From Tetracladium setigerum (taxonomy: Eukaryota > Ascomycota > Leotiomycetes > Helotiales), in contig PZJY01000011.1 of assembly GCA_031472005.1 (NCBI GenBank), forward strand, positions 62,001 to 126,000: a stretch of DNA of 64,000 nucleotides, given 5' to 3'. The position numbers were made by a program, and so were the translations under genes. A model generated the notes under the pieces. The model saw only the letters and a list, made by a program, of their open reading frames with translations. It was not told the DNA's origin and searched no databases. Of the stretch, positions 33,425 to 45,177 are shown piece after piece. The first letter of the stretch is position 1. Each line of letters opens with the position of its first letter.

Positions 33425-35242
33425 ATAATGGCAGTAGATAGTAATTCGTATACAAATAATTCCAAGGACTGGAAAGAGATGGACATCCCACTTCCAACGA
33501 GAAGTCGCTGATCACATACTAACGTATCCCACTATCAACTAAAACTCGCTTATCACAAGCCGACACAGCCTCGAATTATCACGACTTTGTATCGAAAAGA
33601 AATTAACCGGAGGGGAATGAAGCATACTAAACCAGCCAGAGTAGCAAATTCTTTCTGTATTCAGAAGGCGAGAAGCATTCGTGTCTTCCCGGAAATCCGC
33701 CTGGGTTGAAACCTCCTCCTCATTCCTCGATCTCCTTGCCTGCAGCAGAACATTCTTGTCGGAAAGATGTAAAGCAAACAGCCAGGTCAATAATGGAGGC
33801 GCAGCCTATGCATCTCGACTCTTCCAGAATACCCGTACTTCATGGCACGAGGATTATATGCAAAATCTGGAAGGAAAGATAGCAGCGAAACCATGCCAAG
33901 AGAAATGCACACACAACCGGATCCGACCACAAGACATCAGGCGAAAGGGACAGAGATGAAAGAGACGCTTTAGATGCAATTCAAAGATTGAGTGAAAGAA
34001 ACAGAGGACAAAGGAGAGGCAAGCACTGTGCAGATACAAGGGCCAATCATAGAATTCCCATGCTTTTGCACATTCCTTTTCCACACGCCAGCGGTGAAGG
34101 GCAGCTGCAGTGACAAGCCAGTCGGTTACATACCATCGGATGTTGAGATTGGGCGAGATGCGAAATACCCCACGTTCTCCGTGCGAGGGGTGATGTTCTG
34201 ATTTATCAAGAAAATGGATGATGATGGTGATTGGGTTTGCTGTTGAGCATTAACTGGTGATGATGTTGCATGCATGTCCTCCACATGGGGAATTAGAGTT
34301 GTTGAGGAAAGAAAAAAGTTTAGATTGGCGTTCCTTGTTGCATTCTACTCACCCCGTTGACAGCGATACATATGGAGTAGAGTACTGAGATGGGTTGATA
34401 GATAGATGGCGAGATTCTTGGTAGCAGTCATGTGCTTGAGCTTCTTTCTTCTTGTCATTATGATGATGTGTACTCCTTGAATGATTTTGGTTAGTGAAGA
34501 CACACACCTCGTACACTAACTCAATTCCCTGATGATTCAGTTTGCCTTTTCGTCCAAAAGAGAAGGCACTTGGGAGAGATAGGAGGTTATTCCGACAAGT
34601 TTGACGACATTTGAGTATTTCCAAGATCTGTGGCCATCTTGGACTGTGTTGCAGTAGTAGCAGGTAGTAGGGAAATACGTATTCTCATCTTACTTGCGGA
34701 CCTTGAATTCATGATGCCATTGCCACGGCGCGGCCAAGCGGCCAAGAGCATGTGCCAAGGGTCCGCGGTGGACTGCGCCCCCTCGGCCAAGGAATTCCAC
34801 CCCCTCAGAATCTTGTGGGAGAGAGTGGCAGAGGAATGTAGGATGCATCATCATTGGCCTCAACGTCTCGCGGAAGATGCAACTCTCCTGCACGGGGGCT
34901 CTACCGCTAGTCTTCTTTGGATGATAAGCAGATACCGGCGGGGCCATCTGACGACGAGAGGCCACGGACGAGCACGTGCCCCCGCCGCTTGTTTGTCTGT
35001 GGGACTGTACAAGTATCGGAACCCCGCTGCTTGCTGGTTTGCCCTGCTAACACCCCTCCTGCTCCTCCTAACCTCTTCCTCCTCCTCCTCCTTCTACTTC
35101 TCTTTCACATAAACTTTTTTCAACTATCTCCAACATCACAACTCTCACTCCTTGGGGTCTTTGAGAAATTGAAATTCATCTTCCTCTCTTCCCTTCTCAT
35201 CCACCGCCAAACCACCACCCGCTCCCCTTTCCACTTACGCGA
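33425..35242. other. Upstream region of the ENA-type ATPase gene
   Basis: About 1.8 kb without a supported gene. The last 200 bp before the ATPase start are strongly pyrimidine-rich (CTCCT repeats around 35050-35110), a usual mark of fungal promoters and 5' UTRs. Overlapping frames at 34630-35112 and 34917-35456 come from that bias. Confidence 0.55.
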
Positions 35243-38200
35243 ATGGTCAATACTGCAACCAAGATCGATGGCCAGACCATCGCCATCGACGCTCCCGAGA
35301 CTCAGGAAGCTGACGAACCGTATGTACCACCATAACACGTATACTCCGATATATACAATATCCAATCTCCTCTCTACCTTTGTTTATGTAATTCTTTCTA
35401 TTCTTTTCCTCTTTCTTCTGAACAGAAAGGTAAACCCGCAAACAAACCATAACTAACACATCCACCCCACTACAGGCCTATAGGTGCTTTAAAGAGGCCA
35501 AATTTGGACGATCAACAGGATCTAAAATTACCACCACATCAATCACCTTCTTTCGACTACAAGAAAGATGGTCTCAACATTCCCGAGCTGCCTACCGCTG
35601 GCAGCAGCATCGTTGGCTCCCGGACCAGCGATGGGGGCACGCTTAACAATTCCGAGAATCCATGGAATGGCGATCCAGGTGTCGCCCATCTCATCGATGC
35701 CACCGAGGTTGCTGCCCAGCTAGAAGTCGATCCCAAGTATGTCTTTTTCCGGAATGTGTGCTGGGATTGAGATACTGATAAATTCAGGATCGGTCTTACA
35801 ACTGAGCAAGCGAACCACCGTCTCCAAAGAGATGGCCCCAATAAAATCGATGGAGCAGGAACCGTCTCGATTGTCGAGATTCTGCTCAGACAGGTATCCA
35901 ATAGTTTGACTATTGTAAATATTCCTTTCTTCAGTTCTTCTGAAACCACACTTACACCCACAGGTCCTGCTGATCGCCATGGCCCTATCGTACGGTACTC
36001 TCGACTTCATCGAGGGTGCTGTCATTTCGGCTGTGATCTTGCTAAACATCATTCTCGGGTCAGCCCTCTAATTACCCGTCTTCTAATCTCAAACTAACTC
36101 CCTCAGATTCGTTCAAGATTTCCGTGCCGAGAAAACGATGCAATCTCTCCTCTCGCTTGCGGCTCCCTCCTCCCAAGTCATTCGCAACAATGGTAAAATC
36201 GAGGTCGTCAAGGCCGATACCCTGGTCGCAGGTGACATTGTTCGTCTGGCTACGGGTGTTGTCGTCCCTGCAGATCTTCGAATCATTGAATGCTCGAACC
36301 TGGAAGTCGAAGAAGCCCTTTTGACTGGAGAGTCTCTCCCGGCCTCCAAGCACATCGAAACCATTGCCCCTGGGCAGGATGGAGAGGTAGCACTAGGAGA
36401 TAGAACAAACATGGTATACTCTGCTACCACGGTAACCCGAGGTAGAGCAACGGGAATTGTCGTCGCTACTGGCATGAAGACGCAGGTTGGAAATGTAGCT
36501 GAACTCCTTCGGGGACAGGCAACCAATGACAAAAGCTCCAACCCTGTCGTTCGCTTCTTGCAAAAGACAGGCCGGGGATTCAAGAGTATTCTTGGTCTTG
36601 TGGGAACTCCAATGCAAGTCAAGCTAAGCAAATTCGCCATTCTTCTCTTCGGCCTTGCTGTCCTTCTTGCCATCATCGTCTTCTCCGCCAACAAGTGGAA
36701 ACTCCACAATGAGGTTGTCCTCTATGGTATTTGTGTTGCTGTTGCCGTCATTCCTGAATCCCTCATTGCTGTGATGACCATCACAATTGCAGTCGGAGTA
36801 AAGGCAATGGCGCAAGGCAACGTCGTGATCCGCCGAATGGCAGCACTGGAAGCCATTGGTGGTGTCACGAATATCTGTTCCGACAAAACCGGAACTTTGA
36901 CCCAAGGAAAAATGGTCGCTCACAAAGTATGGATTCCATCTATGGGCACGCTCTCAATCAAGGACTCGACCAATATCCTCGACCCGGAGGAAGGCAAGCT
37001 CGCCATCAACGATGAGCCTCTCGACAAATTCGATGTGGCCTCTCACCAACACATCAAACAACTTCGACCTGTATTGGATGCTGTGGCACTCAACAACTTT
37101 GCCAACGTCTGGAGATCTGAACCAGCCGACTCAAATGAGAAGGTGCCTGTTGGAGAGTGGACTGCCATTGGTGACCCCACTGAAATTGCTCTCCAGGTTC
37201 TTGCCATGAGATTCGGCCGTGGAAAGGCTGCTTTGTTGGCAAGCAATGGTCTCCAGTCTGTCATTGAACATCAATTTGACTCCAGTCTGAAAAGAATGTC
37301 GACTGCCTACAAGTCTGCTGGAGCTGACTTTATCGATATCTACACCAAGGGTGCGAGTGAGGCTATCCTTCCTACGCTGAACATATCTCAGTCGGAACTG
37401 GATACGATCATGCCCATTCTCGAGGAACTGGCCTGTGAAGGACTTCGAGTTCTTTGCATTGCCTCCAAGACTGTTTCCGTCTCTGACGAAGGAAGACTTG
37501 CAGACAGATCGTTTGTGGAGTCTGATCTCAAGCTTCAAGGTCTTGTCGGCCTCTACGATCCACCTCGTGTGGAAACTCTCGGGGCCGTAGAGAAGTGTCA
37601 CAAAGCTGGCATTGCCGTCCACATGTTGACTGGTGATCATCTGAGCACTGCCTCGGCCATTGCCGAGCAGGTTGGCATTCTCAAACCTGGTCATGGAAGC
37701 CAAGTTGTCATGAGAGCTCAGGATTTTGACAAGATGTCTGATGCTGAGATCGATGCCATGCCCTCTCTGCCAGTCGTCCTCGCCAGATGTAGCCCCACTA
37801 CGAAGGTCAGAATGGTTGATGCTCTCGGCCGTCGAAAGGCTTTCTGTGTTATGACTGGTGATGGTGTCAATGATGCGCCAGCTTTGAAGCGTGCTCATGT
37901 CGGTATTGCAATGGGCATCAACGGCACTGACGTTGCAAAGGATGCAGCAGATATGGTCTTGACTGATGATAACTTTGCTTCAATTGTCAAGGCTGTTGAA
38001 GAGGGACGTCGTCTCTTTGATAACATTCAAAAAGTGAGTCTCTCTACCCCTCCTCAGAATCCCCACTAACCTTTCCAGTTCCTCATGCATCTCTTGATAT
38101 CCAACATCTCTCAGGTCATCCTCCTTCTCATCGCTCTCGCCTTCAAAGATGGCGAAGGAAACTCTGTCTTCCCACTCTCACCCTTGGAAATTCTCTGGGT

Positions 38201-38836
38201 CAACATGATCACTTCTTCATTCCTCGCACTTGGTCTCGGTATGGAAGAGGCTCAAGCCGATATCATGGTTCGACCCCTCGTGACCTCCGCGTTGGTGTTT
38301 TCACCTGGGAGCTCATTACCGACAAGATGCTCTACGGAACCTGGGCCGGAATCCTTTGTCTCGTATCCTTCATCATCGTTACCGGTGGAGGTAAGAGCAG
38401 CAATTTGGGCATCGACTGTAACGAAGAGTGGAATGGAACATGTGATGTCGTCTTCCGTGGCCGTGCAACAGTCTTTGCCGTCCTATCATTCCTCCTCCTC
38501 GTCACAGCCTGGGAAGTCAAACATTTCACCCGTTCTCTCTTCAACCTCGACCCAACTCGCTTCAAGGGACCCTTTGCAATCTTCCAAGCTTGTATCTACA
38601 ACCGTTTCTTGCTCTGGGCTGTGGTCGCTGGCTTCCTGATTACATTCCCTGTCATCTACATCCCTGTTGTCAACTCTACTGTTTTCAAACACAAGGGGAT
38701 TACCTGGGAATGGGGAGTCGTCATCGGGGCCTTCTTCGCTTACGTTGCCTTTGTCGAAATCTGGAAGGCCTGCAAGCGTAGATTTGGTATCTTTGCTGCC
38801 CCTCCCGTCAGAATGATTGGCGAGGAGGCTGTCTAA
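35243..38836 (+). CDS. ena: ENA-type Na+/K+ exporting P-type ATPase (type IID), frame broken once
   Basis: Six exons (35243-35319, 35476-35736, 35788-35914, 35964-36058, 36107-38033, 38079-38836). The cytosolic N domain is followed by LLIAMALSYGTLDF, the A-domain LTGES, the M4 region VAVIPESLIAVMTITIAVG, phosphorylation box CSDKTGTLTQGKMV, KGASEAI, MLTGDHLSTA and hinge TGDGVNDAPALK, then membrane helices M5-M10 ending VRMIGEEAV. Such pumps export Na+ or K+ at the plasma membrane and matter at high salt or alkaline pH. In the last exon the frame shifts at the CCCC run 38274-38277: one more C gives RPPRDLRVGVFTWELITDK, the conserved sequence. With it the exons total 3246 nt, or 1081 aa. Either an assembly under-call or a recent loss. 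Confidence 0.92.
38274..38277 (+). other. Likely one-base deletion in ENA-type ATPase
   Basis: The frame left of this CCCC ends at VRPL with unrelated residues; the frame right of it gives RDLRVGVFTWELITD and all remaining helices. One extra C joins them exactly at a conserved RPP motif. No intron of suitable length fits. Confidence 0.8.
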
Positions 38837-39675
38837 AGCATATGGTACCAACGCCGGCGTCAGAAAAGATCTGAGCTGGTTAATTGCACAATGGGATCGG
38901 AACAGAACACTCTTGTCCAAGGTGTTTGTGGAAAGAATCCTCCTGTGGTCAGATTGGACTTTCTCTTCTTTATCTTTGGGTGGATCATTCATTTTCCGCA
39001 TTTATGATTGCTCTTTTACGAATCATTTCATTCTGCGAACGGCACCTTGGTCTCAACATCAACAGATTGGAATTTTTCTCTGCATGGATTTTTGGATATG
39101 GATATGGTTCTATCATTTTGACAGACTTCTTTTTTAATCAGCTCGACTCCGCCAATCCCTCCCTGTTTTTGATGGAGGGGTTCGACGTTGACTTGAGTTT
39201 GATATACGCTCTTTTACACATACACACAATGATGTGAAGCCACTTGGGTAGCTACTTAGCTAGATCTATGGTGGTTGTCTCCATTCTTCTCTCGGGATAG
39301 AATGTTGATTGAATCAATAACTGAAGAACAATATGATTTTATTGTGCTTTTAATATGTGCTTCTTTAGCGATGTGACTTGCTCCATTTTTTACTATTTTT
39401 GATTGATAGATTGGGTCGTCCTGCCGACCACTTTCGTTGGAGGACACCCGTCCTCTCATCTTCTCGCCTCTCGAGCCTCAATTGTCGGTCCAATCACTCT
39501 GTACCCAACACTGACACGGACTAAACAAAGCACAACCAATTCTTCTGTCAGCCCATCCTAGATACCGTTCAACTAAATTCATTTAATTCCGATAAAACGC
39601 TTCCAAGGAAGAAAAGAAAGAAAGAAAGATAAAACATCGAGCAAAATGAGCTGAATCAACGAGAAGAGAGGATCC
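38837..39675. other. Convergent interval downstream of the ATPase
   Basis: AT-rich sequence with no supported gene. Frame 38884-39237 is the 3' UTR side of the ATPase gene read through. Confidence 0.5.
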
Positions 39676-40019
39676 TTACAAAAGCGATCGATGATTCCCG
39701 GAGTCCCAACTACATCTTCCTCCTGCAGGGACACCTTTTTTGATGCACTGTTTTGTTTCGGGCTGTTAGTTTTTAAATATATTGAACAGGTCATACTTTC
39801 AGAGATACTGGGAACAAAACGAACGGACAAATAAAACTAAATATTACCTACCCATTCCTCACAAAACGAATCGACACACTGCCTTCCTCTTCGAAGTCTA
39901 TTTCCCTTCAAACTCACTGAAGACAGTAGGTCCTTCTGTTTTATTATGCTGAGCCACACTATTCCCACAAATAGCACTAATAAAAGTGCAGGCTTGAGAA
40001 TTTTCTTGAATCTTCCCAT
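39676..40019 (-). CDS. Candidate defensin-like secreted cysteine-rich peptide
   Basis: Exon 1 (39852-40019) encodes MGRFKKILKPALLLVLFVGI, a strong signal-type start, then a short polar stretch ending in a tribasic-like RLRR site just before the cysteines. A 104-bp intron (39748-39851, GTAGGT donor, AAACTAAC branch, ACAG acceptor) leads to exon 2. The mature part reads C-x4-C-x3-C-x10-C with GG-x-C before the last Cys, the spacing of the first four cysteines of the CS-alpha-beta peptides (Cys-x3-Cys then Gly-x-Cys). The usual C-terminal C-x-C is absent: the frame stops 11 residues later. The total is 79 aa. It may be a diverged member, miss a last exon, or be a chance pattern. Not seen: any homologue. 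Confidence 0.4.
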
Positions 40020-40059
40020 GGCGATTTTTATTTATGTGTAAAAGGTTTTTTTTGGGAAA

Positions 40060-40074
40060 GGGGGGGGGGGGGGG
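40060..40074. repeat. Poly-G tract
   Basis: Fifteen G residues in a row, about 40 bp upstream of the candidate cysteine-rich peptide gene. The true length is doubtful given other G/C run problems in this window. Confidence 0.9.
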
Positions 40075-40279
40075 TGTAGCAATAGTTCTGTTGGTTTGAA
40101 ATGGAGGGTTTGAAATATTTGAATTTTATGTGATCTGACATATTCACCTCCTTCATCCAACGGAGAAATTCATATCCCGCATGCGGTCCCTCACCCACCT
40201 CAAGATTAACCGTAAACCCATGCCCTTAATTTAAATAAAACATGACCCTTTCGGTTACACAAGATTGAGTGCATTGTAT

Positions 40280-40825
40280 TTAAGCGAATATCTTCCGAAT
40301 TTGATCAGATTGTATGTAGTGAACGCTCTTACTGCTCCTTTCCACCAAACAACCAATGAAACCAAAAAAAAAGTCATGAAAGGCTTACTTACTAGGTTTG
40401 GAATGCTTTTATGTGGAATCCACCTCCGTAAAACCTGTCAAATGCGTGCCATATCTCAGACTCATGTTGTGGGTGAATGAACCGGTTGCCATTACACTTT
40501 GTGTTGCCACAATCAATGCCCAAGTCACGCTCAAACAAGCTACAAATCTTGCTGTTAACGAAAAGGGTAAACAAGAGGAACAGCTGTCCTGACTTACGCG
40601 CCTTCCTTGGGGCGAAAGACGTATCAACACCAGGTGGCAGAGAAAGATAAAGTCATCCATCGGTTTTAGGAAACAAGAGAAATTAGCAGAAACTTTAGTA
40701 AGGGTCGGGATGATGAATTCCACAAATGGTGGCGGTTCCGTGATATTGAATTGAGCGACAGGAATTGTAGCAGACTATACAAAAGTCACGGCTCCGAAGG
40801 AGACGAGGATATCGAAGAACTTCAT
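40280..40825 (-). pseudogene. Possible small secreted-protein gene with stop in the signal peptide
   Basis: From 40825 the frame reads MKFFDILVSFGAVTFV, a good signal-peptide start, then TAG, then SATIPVAQFNITEPPPFVEF in the same frame. Further on, an exon after a sound GTAAGT...TTAACAG intron (about 40552-40597) encodes KICSLFERDLGIDCGNTKC and EIWHAFDRFYGGGFH; its end carries a strong GTAAGT donor (40392) that could continue to 40280. The pieces look like a small Cys-containing secreted protein. The TAG could come from CAG by a C-to-T change. The middle splice joins do not resolve cleanly (they would need an 8-nt exon), so this model is tentative. Confidence 0.32.
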
Positions 40826-42329
40826 GGTTCCAGATCGAGTTTGAGCTGGTCTTCTAGTTTTATAAAGTGCTGTGAGAGGAGAACATGCTAGTTGATGTTT
40901 TTATGCGTTGGGGATGTTTTTCTTTTTATACTCAGAAGTCTTAAAAACAGTACTCTATAACTTTTGCTGTATCACACGAGCGGGCCTCATGGAAAGGGAG
41001 AAAAGAAAATGCCAGTTTAAGTATATGCCAATAATAAATCTTTCGGGCTAAAAGTCCGTTTGATTATATCGTTGCAAAATCAAGACAGCGTGAGAACTCT
41101 TCTTCGGAAACAACAGCGACGGAATAGGACAAAACACTGCATTCCGATCTTTTTGGGATATGAATCTCCTACATTCTGCCCCATACACACAATTACTTCT
41201 GCAGGCACGCATGATTGAACTCTTATCAATATCATGTATCCACGGACATATATTTAACCGTCGGGGGCATTCGCCAAAGTTAGAGAACTGAAGCGAGAAG
41301 GCAAAAATCTATAAATTGCTCTTGATCAAGAAGGTCAACTACAAAACATCATATCACTATCCAACATTCTAAAACTACTGCAATTAAAGAGGACGACAGT
41401 CTGAAGGATAGAAGTCCGCGAATTATGGAAAAGTCCAAGACTCCAACACATGGAGAGTTGTACGGTTGCTTGGCCCAGCGCTGCACAGGACTTTTAGTGA
41501 TTGGCATCAAGATATATCTTTCTCTAAAAGAGAACTTCAACCTCCATAACTTTCCCTCTCCCTCTCCCACTTCCACTCTTTCCTGCCCTATCGGTTTTCT
41601 GCCCATGTCTGATACATTTTACAGCGGGCGGTGCAAGAACAACCGGCCAGAAACCCGTGCATCGAATTAATATAAGCATGCCATTTTCCGGTTACACAAC
41701 ACTAGTCTCATCGTTGGTTCCGCTTTAACGGATGCGCAAAAGCCGTTGGTGAACGGAAGTATCTGTTGTGCGATTATCTGATGTCAGCATTGTGGATCTT
41801 ACTGTGCTATACCCCAGATAGCTAAAGTGCTACTGGATATCTTGCTAAGCTTCTTAAGCGAGGTCTAGCTCCGCATTCTCAACAAGGCGGCAAAATACTG
41901 TGCAAGCAAATGAGCAGCAACATCTTGCTAGTTAAAGTGGAAAAGATCCAATGTCTGTGATGGAAAGACAGCGTGGAAGAAAGAAAGGGAGATCTTCATG
42001 TTGTTTTTGGGATGTAATGAGACATTGATGTACAGTGTTATTAATATTAAGGTCTATATATGCGAGGCGATGCAAAAAAGGCAGACTGTCCTGTACATAC
42101 ACATTCCATGCATGTACTCGACCGCCGCCGGGGACTCTGAATATGTGCAACAGAATACAAAGACAAAAGAAATCAGTAAGCCATAATAGACTGGTCGACA
42201 TAATAGTCGTTTCAAACCCAATCCAAGAGTCCGCTGATGGGCCCCATCTACTCACTCCCTTGGTAACCAAAAGAGAGGAAGGGAATGCGAATGCCCCAAA
42301 AACTCCCAGTAATCTGACCGAACAGGTCT
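40826..42329. other. Gene-poor interval downstream of ERG4
   Basis: About 1.5 kb, AT-rich in places, with no frame that resembles a protein. It holds the ERG4 3' side and the upstream side of the possible secreted-protein gene. Confidence 0.5.
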
Positions 42330-44292
42330 TTAAATGACATACTGCGATTGTTATTAGCTGACTGTTTGACGTCCGAGACGGAGGGAGGAGACCCACAGGA
42401 ATAAACAAATACGGCACCAACTTCTCATACTCAGTCCAACTCTCCCCATACTTTAATCTACACCTCTGAATATCCCGATACGCCCGATGCACAATCATGC
42501 AAGCGAAAAAGACCGGATAAAACCAGGGAAATGGGCTCTTGAATCCCGTGATAAATCCCCACGACAACGCAAAGAACAAATCACACGTATAGTGGATCTT
42601 TCTCGCATAACCGTACCACCCATCCACCAGAATCTCATCGCCGTTCTTCGATTTGATGGTGCGGGGGTTCTTGACGGTTTGCCATGGAAGTTGGGGGAAG
42701 GTCTTGCGCTCGACCGCGGTGCCACGGGTTTGGGCGCGGAAGCGGTTCTTTTGCGAGTTGGTGGTGTCCCAGATCCAGTACATGAAAAGGTAGGTCGTGA
42801 AGAGAGCGACGAGGATTGGGTAACGGTAAGAGCCGCCCCAGTTGCTGATGGTGTCGAGGTGGTTGGCGAGGTAGATGCTGCAGTGGCAGTAGCTTAGAGG
42901 GACACCAGCGAGATTCCAGAAGATGAGCATGAAGCCCCACTTCTCATTGTACATATCCCTTTGGATTGTTAGTAAGGCGAGAGAGTGAGAGAGAGGGAAC
43001 AAACCAAGTAGTAGTAATACATTCCTCCCCTTTAGAGCATGCGTTTGCGTACAAAAAGTGTGCCATAACCAAGAAAGCAACTTCCCCAGAAATATAGCCA
43101 TAATTTTCATACTGACGAGCTGCGGTAGCAGTGGTGATGCCCAAGAGAATGTACCATGGTAGTCGAACTTCAAAGAACATCTTGAAATCCAAGATACCAA
43201 ACATACGAGGATTGAGTTCAGCGCCCATGAAAAAATCATAGAGGTGGTAGCCAGTCATACGGTGCTGAGCGCCACGAGCAAGCGCCGAGAAATAAGCTAC
43301 GATGGCAACCAAAAATCCAGAACAGATCGCCACGGACAAGAGGGGTCCGAATTCGTCGATAATGGTGTACAATTTGAAAAGACCAGTGTAGTGCAACAGC
43401 CCAGTGCCAATGATTGTAGTGTAAAGAGCCCACATACCAGAGCAGTGATACTTCAGTTGCTTCCCTCCAAGATGAGGGAGGGGTTTGCCATATGTTGTCC
43501 AACCTGGCAAGACACAGTAAAGAACACCTTCGACCAAAAAGAAGGTCCAGTAAATTTTCCATGCGTAAATCGAAGGGAAAGCGTGTTCATAAACTACGCC
43601 AGCCATCTCCTTGACGAAATCAACAAAAGTCTGGCCATCCTTTGGCACTGGAGGCTTCCCGTCGTAGAAAGTTGCGCCAATCCACATGTACCACATAAGA
43701 ATTGGGAACAAGATCATCATTGCCGTAACACCAAACGATCCTCCGAAATCGAAGTGTGGCGAGTAGTCAATCTTTGGGTCCATTCCAGGTGCCCATCCAT
43801 CGATAATCTCAACGGGATTCCCATTCGCCTTTGCGTGTCCGTTAGTAGCATGCCCATTCGTAGCGTTTCCGTTCGTCGCATGGCCATTGGCGTGTCCATT
43901 CGCATTGCCATTAATCGCATTTCCATTCGTAGCGTGTCCATTTGTCGCAGATCCATTCACCGCAACTTTGGCATACCCATTCCCATTTGCATTAACAAGC
44001 GCCCCACTCGTAACGGCATGTCCATTCGTCAAAACCTCCTTCACCATACTCGAGGCGCGCTTGGGAGTCGGTCGAGATCTGGTCTTCAAGCTGTCGCTGG
44101 CAGAGGAGGAATCATCGCCATCGGAGTCTGCGAATTGCGATTTGCGTCGAGTTGGGCCGCGGCCGGTACGGGGAGTTTCTACGAAGCCATGGTGCTCAGT
44201 CTTCCTGTGGAATAGTTAGTACTGGGTATTTAGAAAGAGGCAATGGCTGTTGGGTACTTGGGAGTCTGGCGTAAAGAGTAGCGCTCCGACAT
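42330..44292 (-). CDS. erg4: Delta(24(28))-sterol reductase (ERG4)
   Basis: Four exons: 44258-44292 (MSERYSLRQTPK), 43005-44204, 42397-42958 and a 12-nt last exon (42330-42341), summing to 1809 nt and 602 aa. The ends match the family: the last splice gives VPYLFIPYVI. Inside are FGVTAMMILFPILMWYMWIG, LGGKQLKYHCSGMWAL, GYHLYDFFMGAELNPR, ACSKGEECITTTWDMYNEKW and DIQRCRLKYGESWTEYEK, with eight or so membrane helices. ERG4 does the last step of ergosterol synthesis in the ER. Odd: before the membrane part lies a stretch of NGHA/NGNA tandem repeats (about 43845-43960), unlike typical family members. The short final exon is easily missed by gene finders. Confidence 0.93.
43845..43965 (-). repeat. 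NGHA/NGNA coding repeat in ERG4
   Basis: About twelve imperfect units of 12-18 bp encode alternating NGHA, TNGNA and ANGHA residues in the soluble N tail of ERG4. Repeats of this type vary in copy number between strains. Confidence 0.85.
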
Positions 44293-45177
44293 CTCGAAAA
44301 GGGATTTAATTGATCGCGCAAAGGGTGGCAATTACAGCAAAAAGAGGTAGCTGCGAGAAGAAGAAAGAAAGAAAAGTAGAGTTGAAGCGAAGCTACCAAG
44401 TGTTCAAATGTACATTATTTGAAATGTAAACTAATTGTATAAGTGGTGCAAACGTTCTAAGAAAGAAAAGAAGAAAGTGTTGGGGAAAGGAAGGGGGAAG
44501 CCAGGGATGGATGTTTTGTTTTTGTTTTCCACCACGTCGGCTGGATGTCTTTGTCGCTGGCGAAATGAAATTATTCTGTTCCGCCCCTGATGATCATCGC
44601 CCCGGATATTATTAAACAGATTCGCCAATCACAACCCCTGAATACCCTCGAAATCTCTTGTCTCCAACCGATCTTGACCACGGGTAACAAGGATTAATTC
44701 ATGTAAACTTCATTCCACATTATTGATTTTTAGTAAGCGAGCCTATTGCCGTAATCAGAAGACGAGAGTATTCCTTCGAGTCAGGAAGGCTACAATTTCA
44801 TGTCAACAACACAGTAAACGTCACCAGCTAATTTTCTCGGTATGTCTTTTTAAATTGTAATTTTGTAAATGCACCGCTTTGTGCAAAATGCAGGCATGAG
44901 TAGTATACATCGAACAGCTTCCATCTTAGAGGTCAGACGCCCAGTTTTTAGACACCCCATAAGACCACCCACGACGCCCATGCTCTCATGCCACATCATA
45001 CTCGTACTAAAGGATGGCAAAGCAGACCAATTGGTGTACAAGAAGTCCCTTGGATGCAACACAGCTTTGCCTACCAACCAAAGGGGGCAAAGATCATACT
45101 TTTCCACCTACATCTCTTGAGCCTCCATCAAATAGTTTGACCTATTGTGCTATCGTCATCACTCACCCTCTGCTCCT
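44293..45177. promoter_or_regulatory. Upstream region of ERG4
   Basis: 885 bp between ERG4 and the 3' end of the UBP3-like gene. No gene is supported. The 5' UTR side (44400-44560) is rich in TTTCTTT/AAAGAAAG tracts. Confidence 0.5.

Noticed and set aside
36113..37898. Long - strand frames opposite the ATPase
   Set aside because: Antisense to clearly conserved ATPase motifs.
43244..44215. 323-codon + strand frame
   Set aside because: Antisense to ERG4, driven by its repeat and codon bias.
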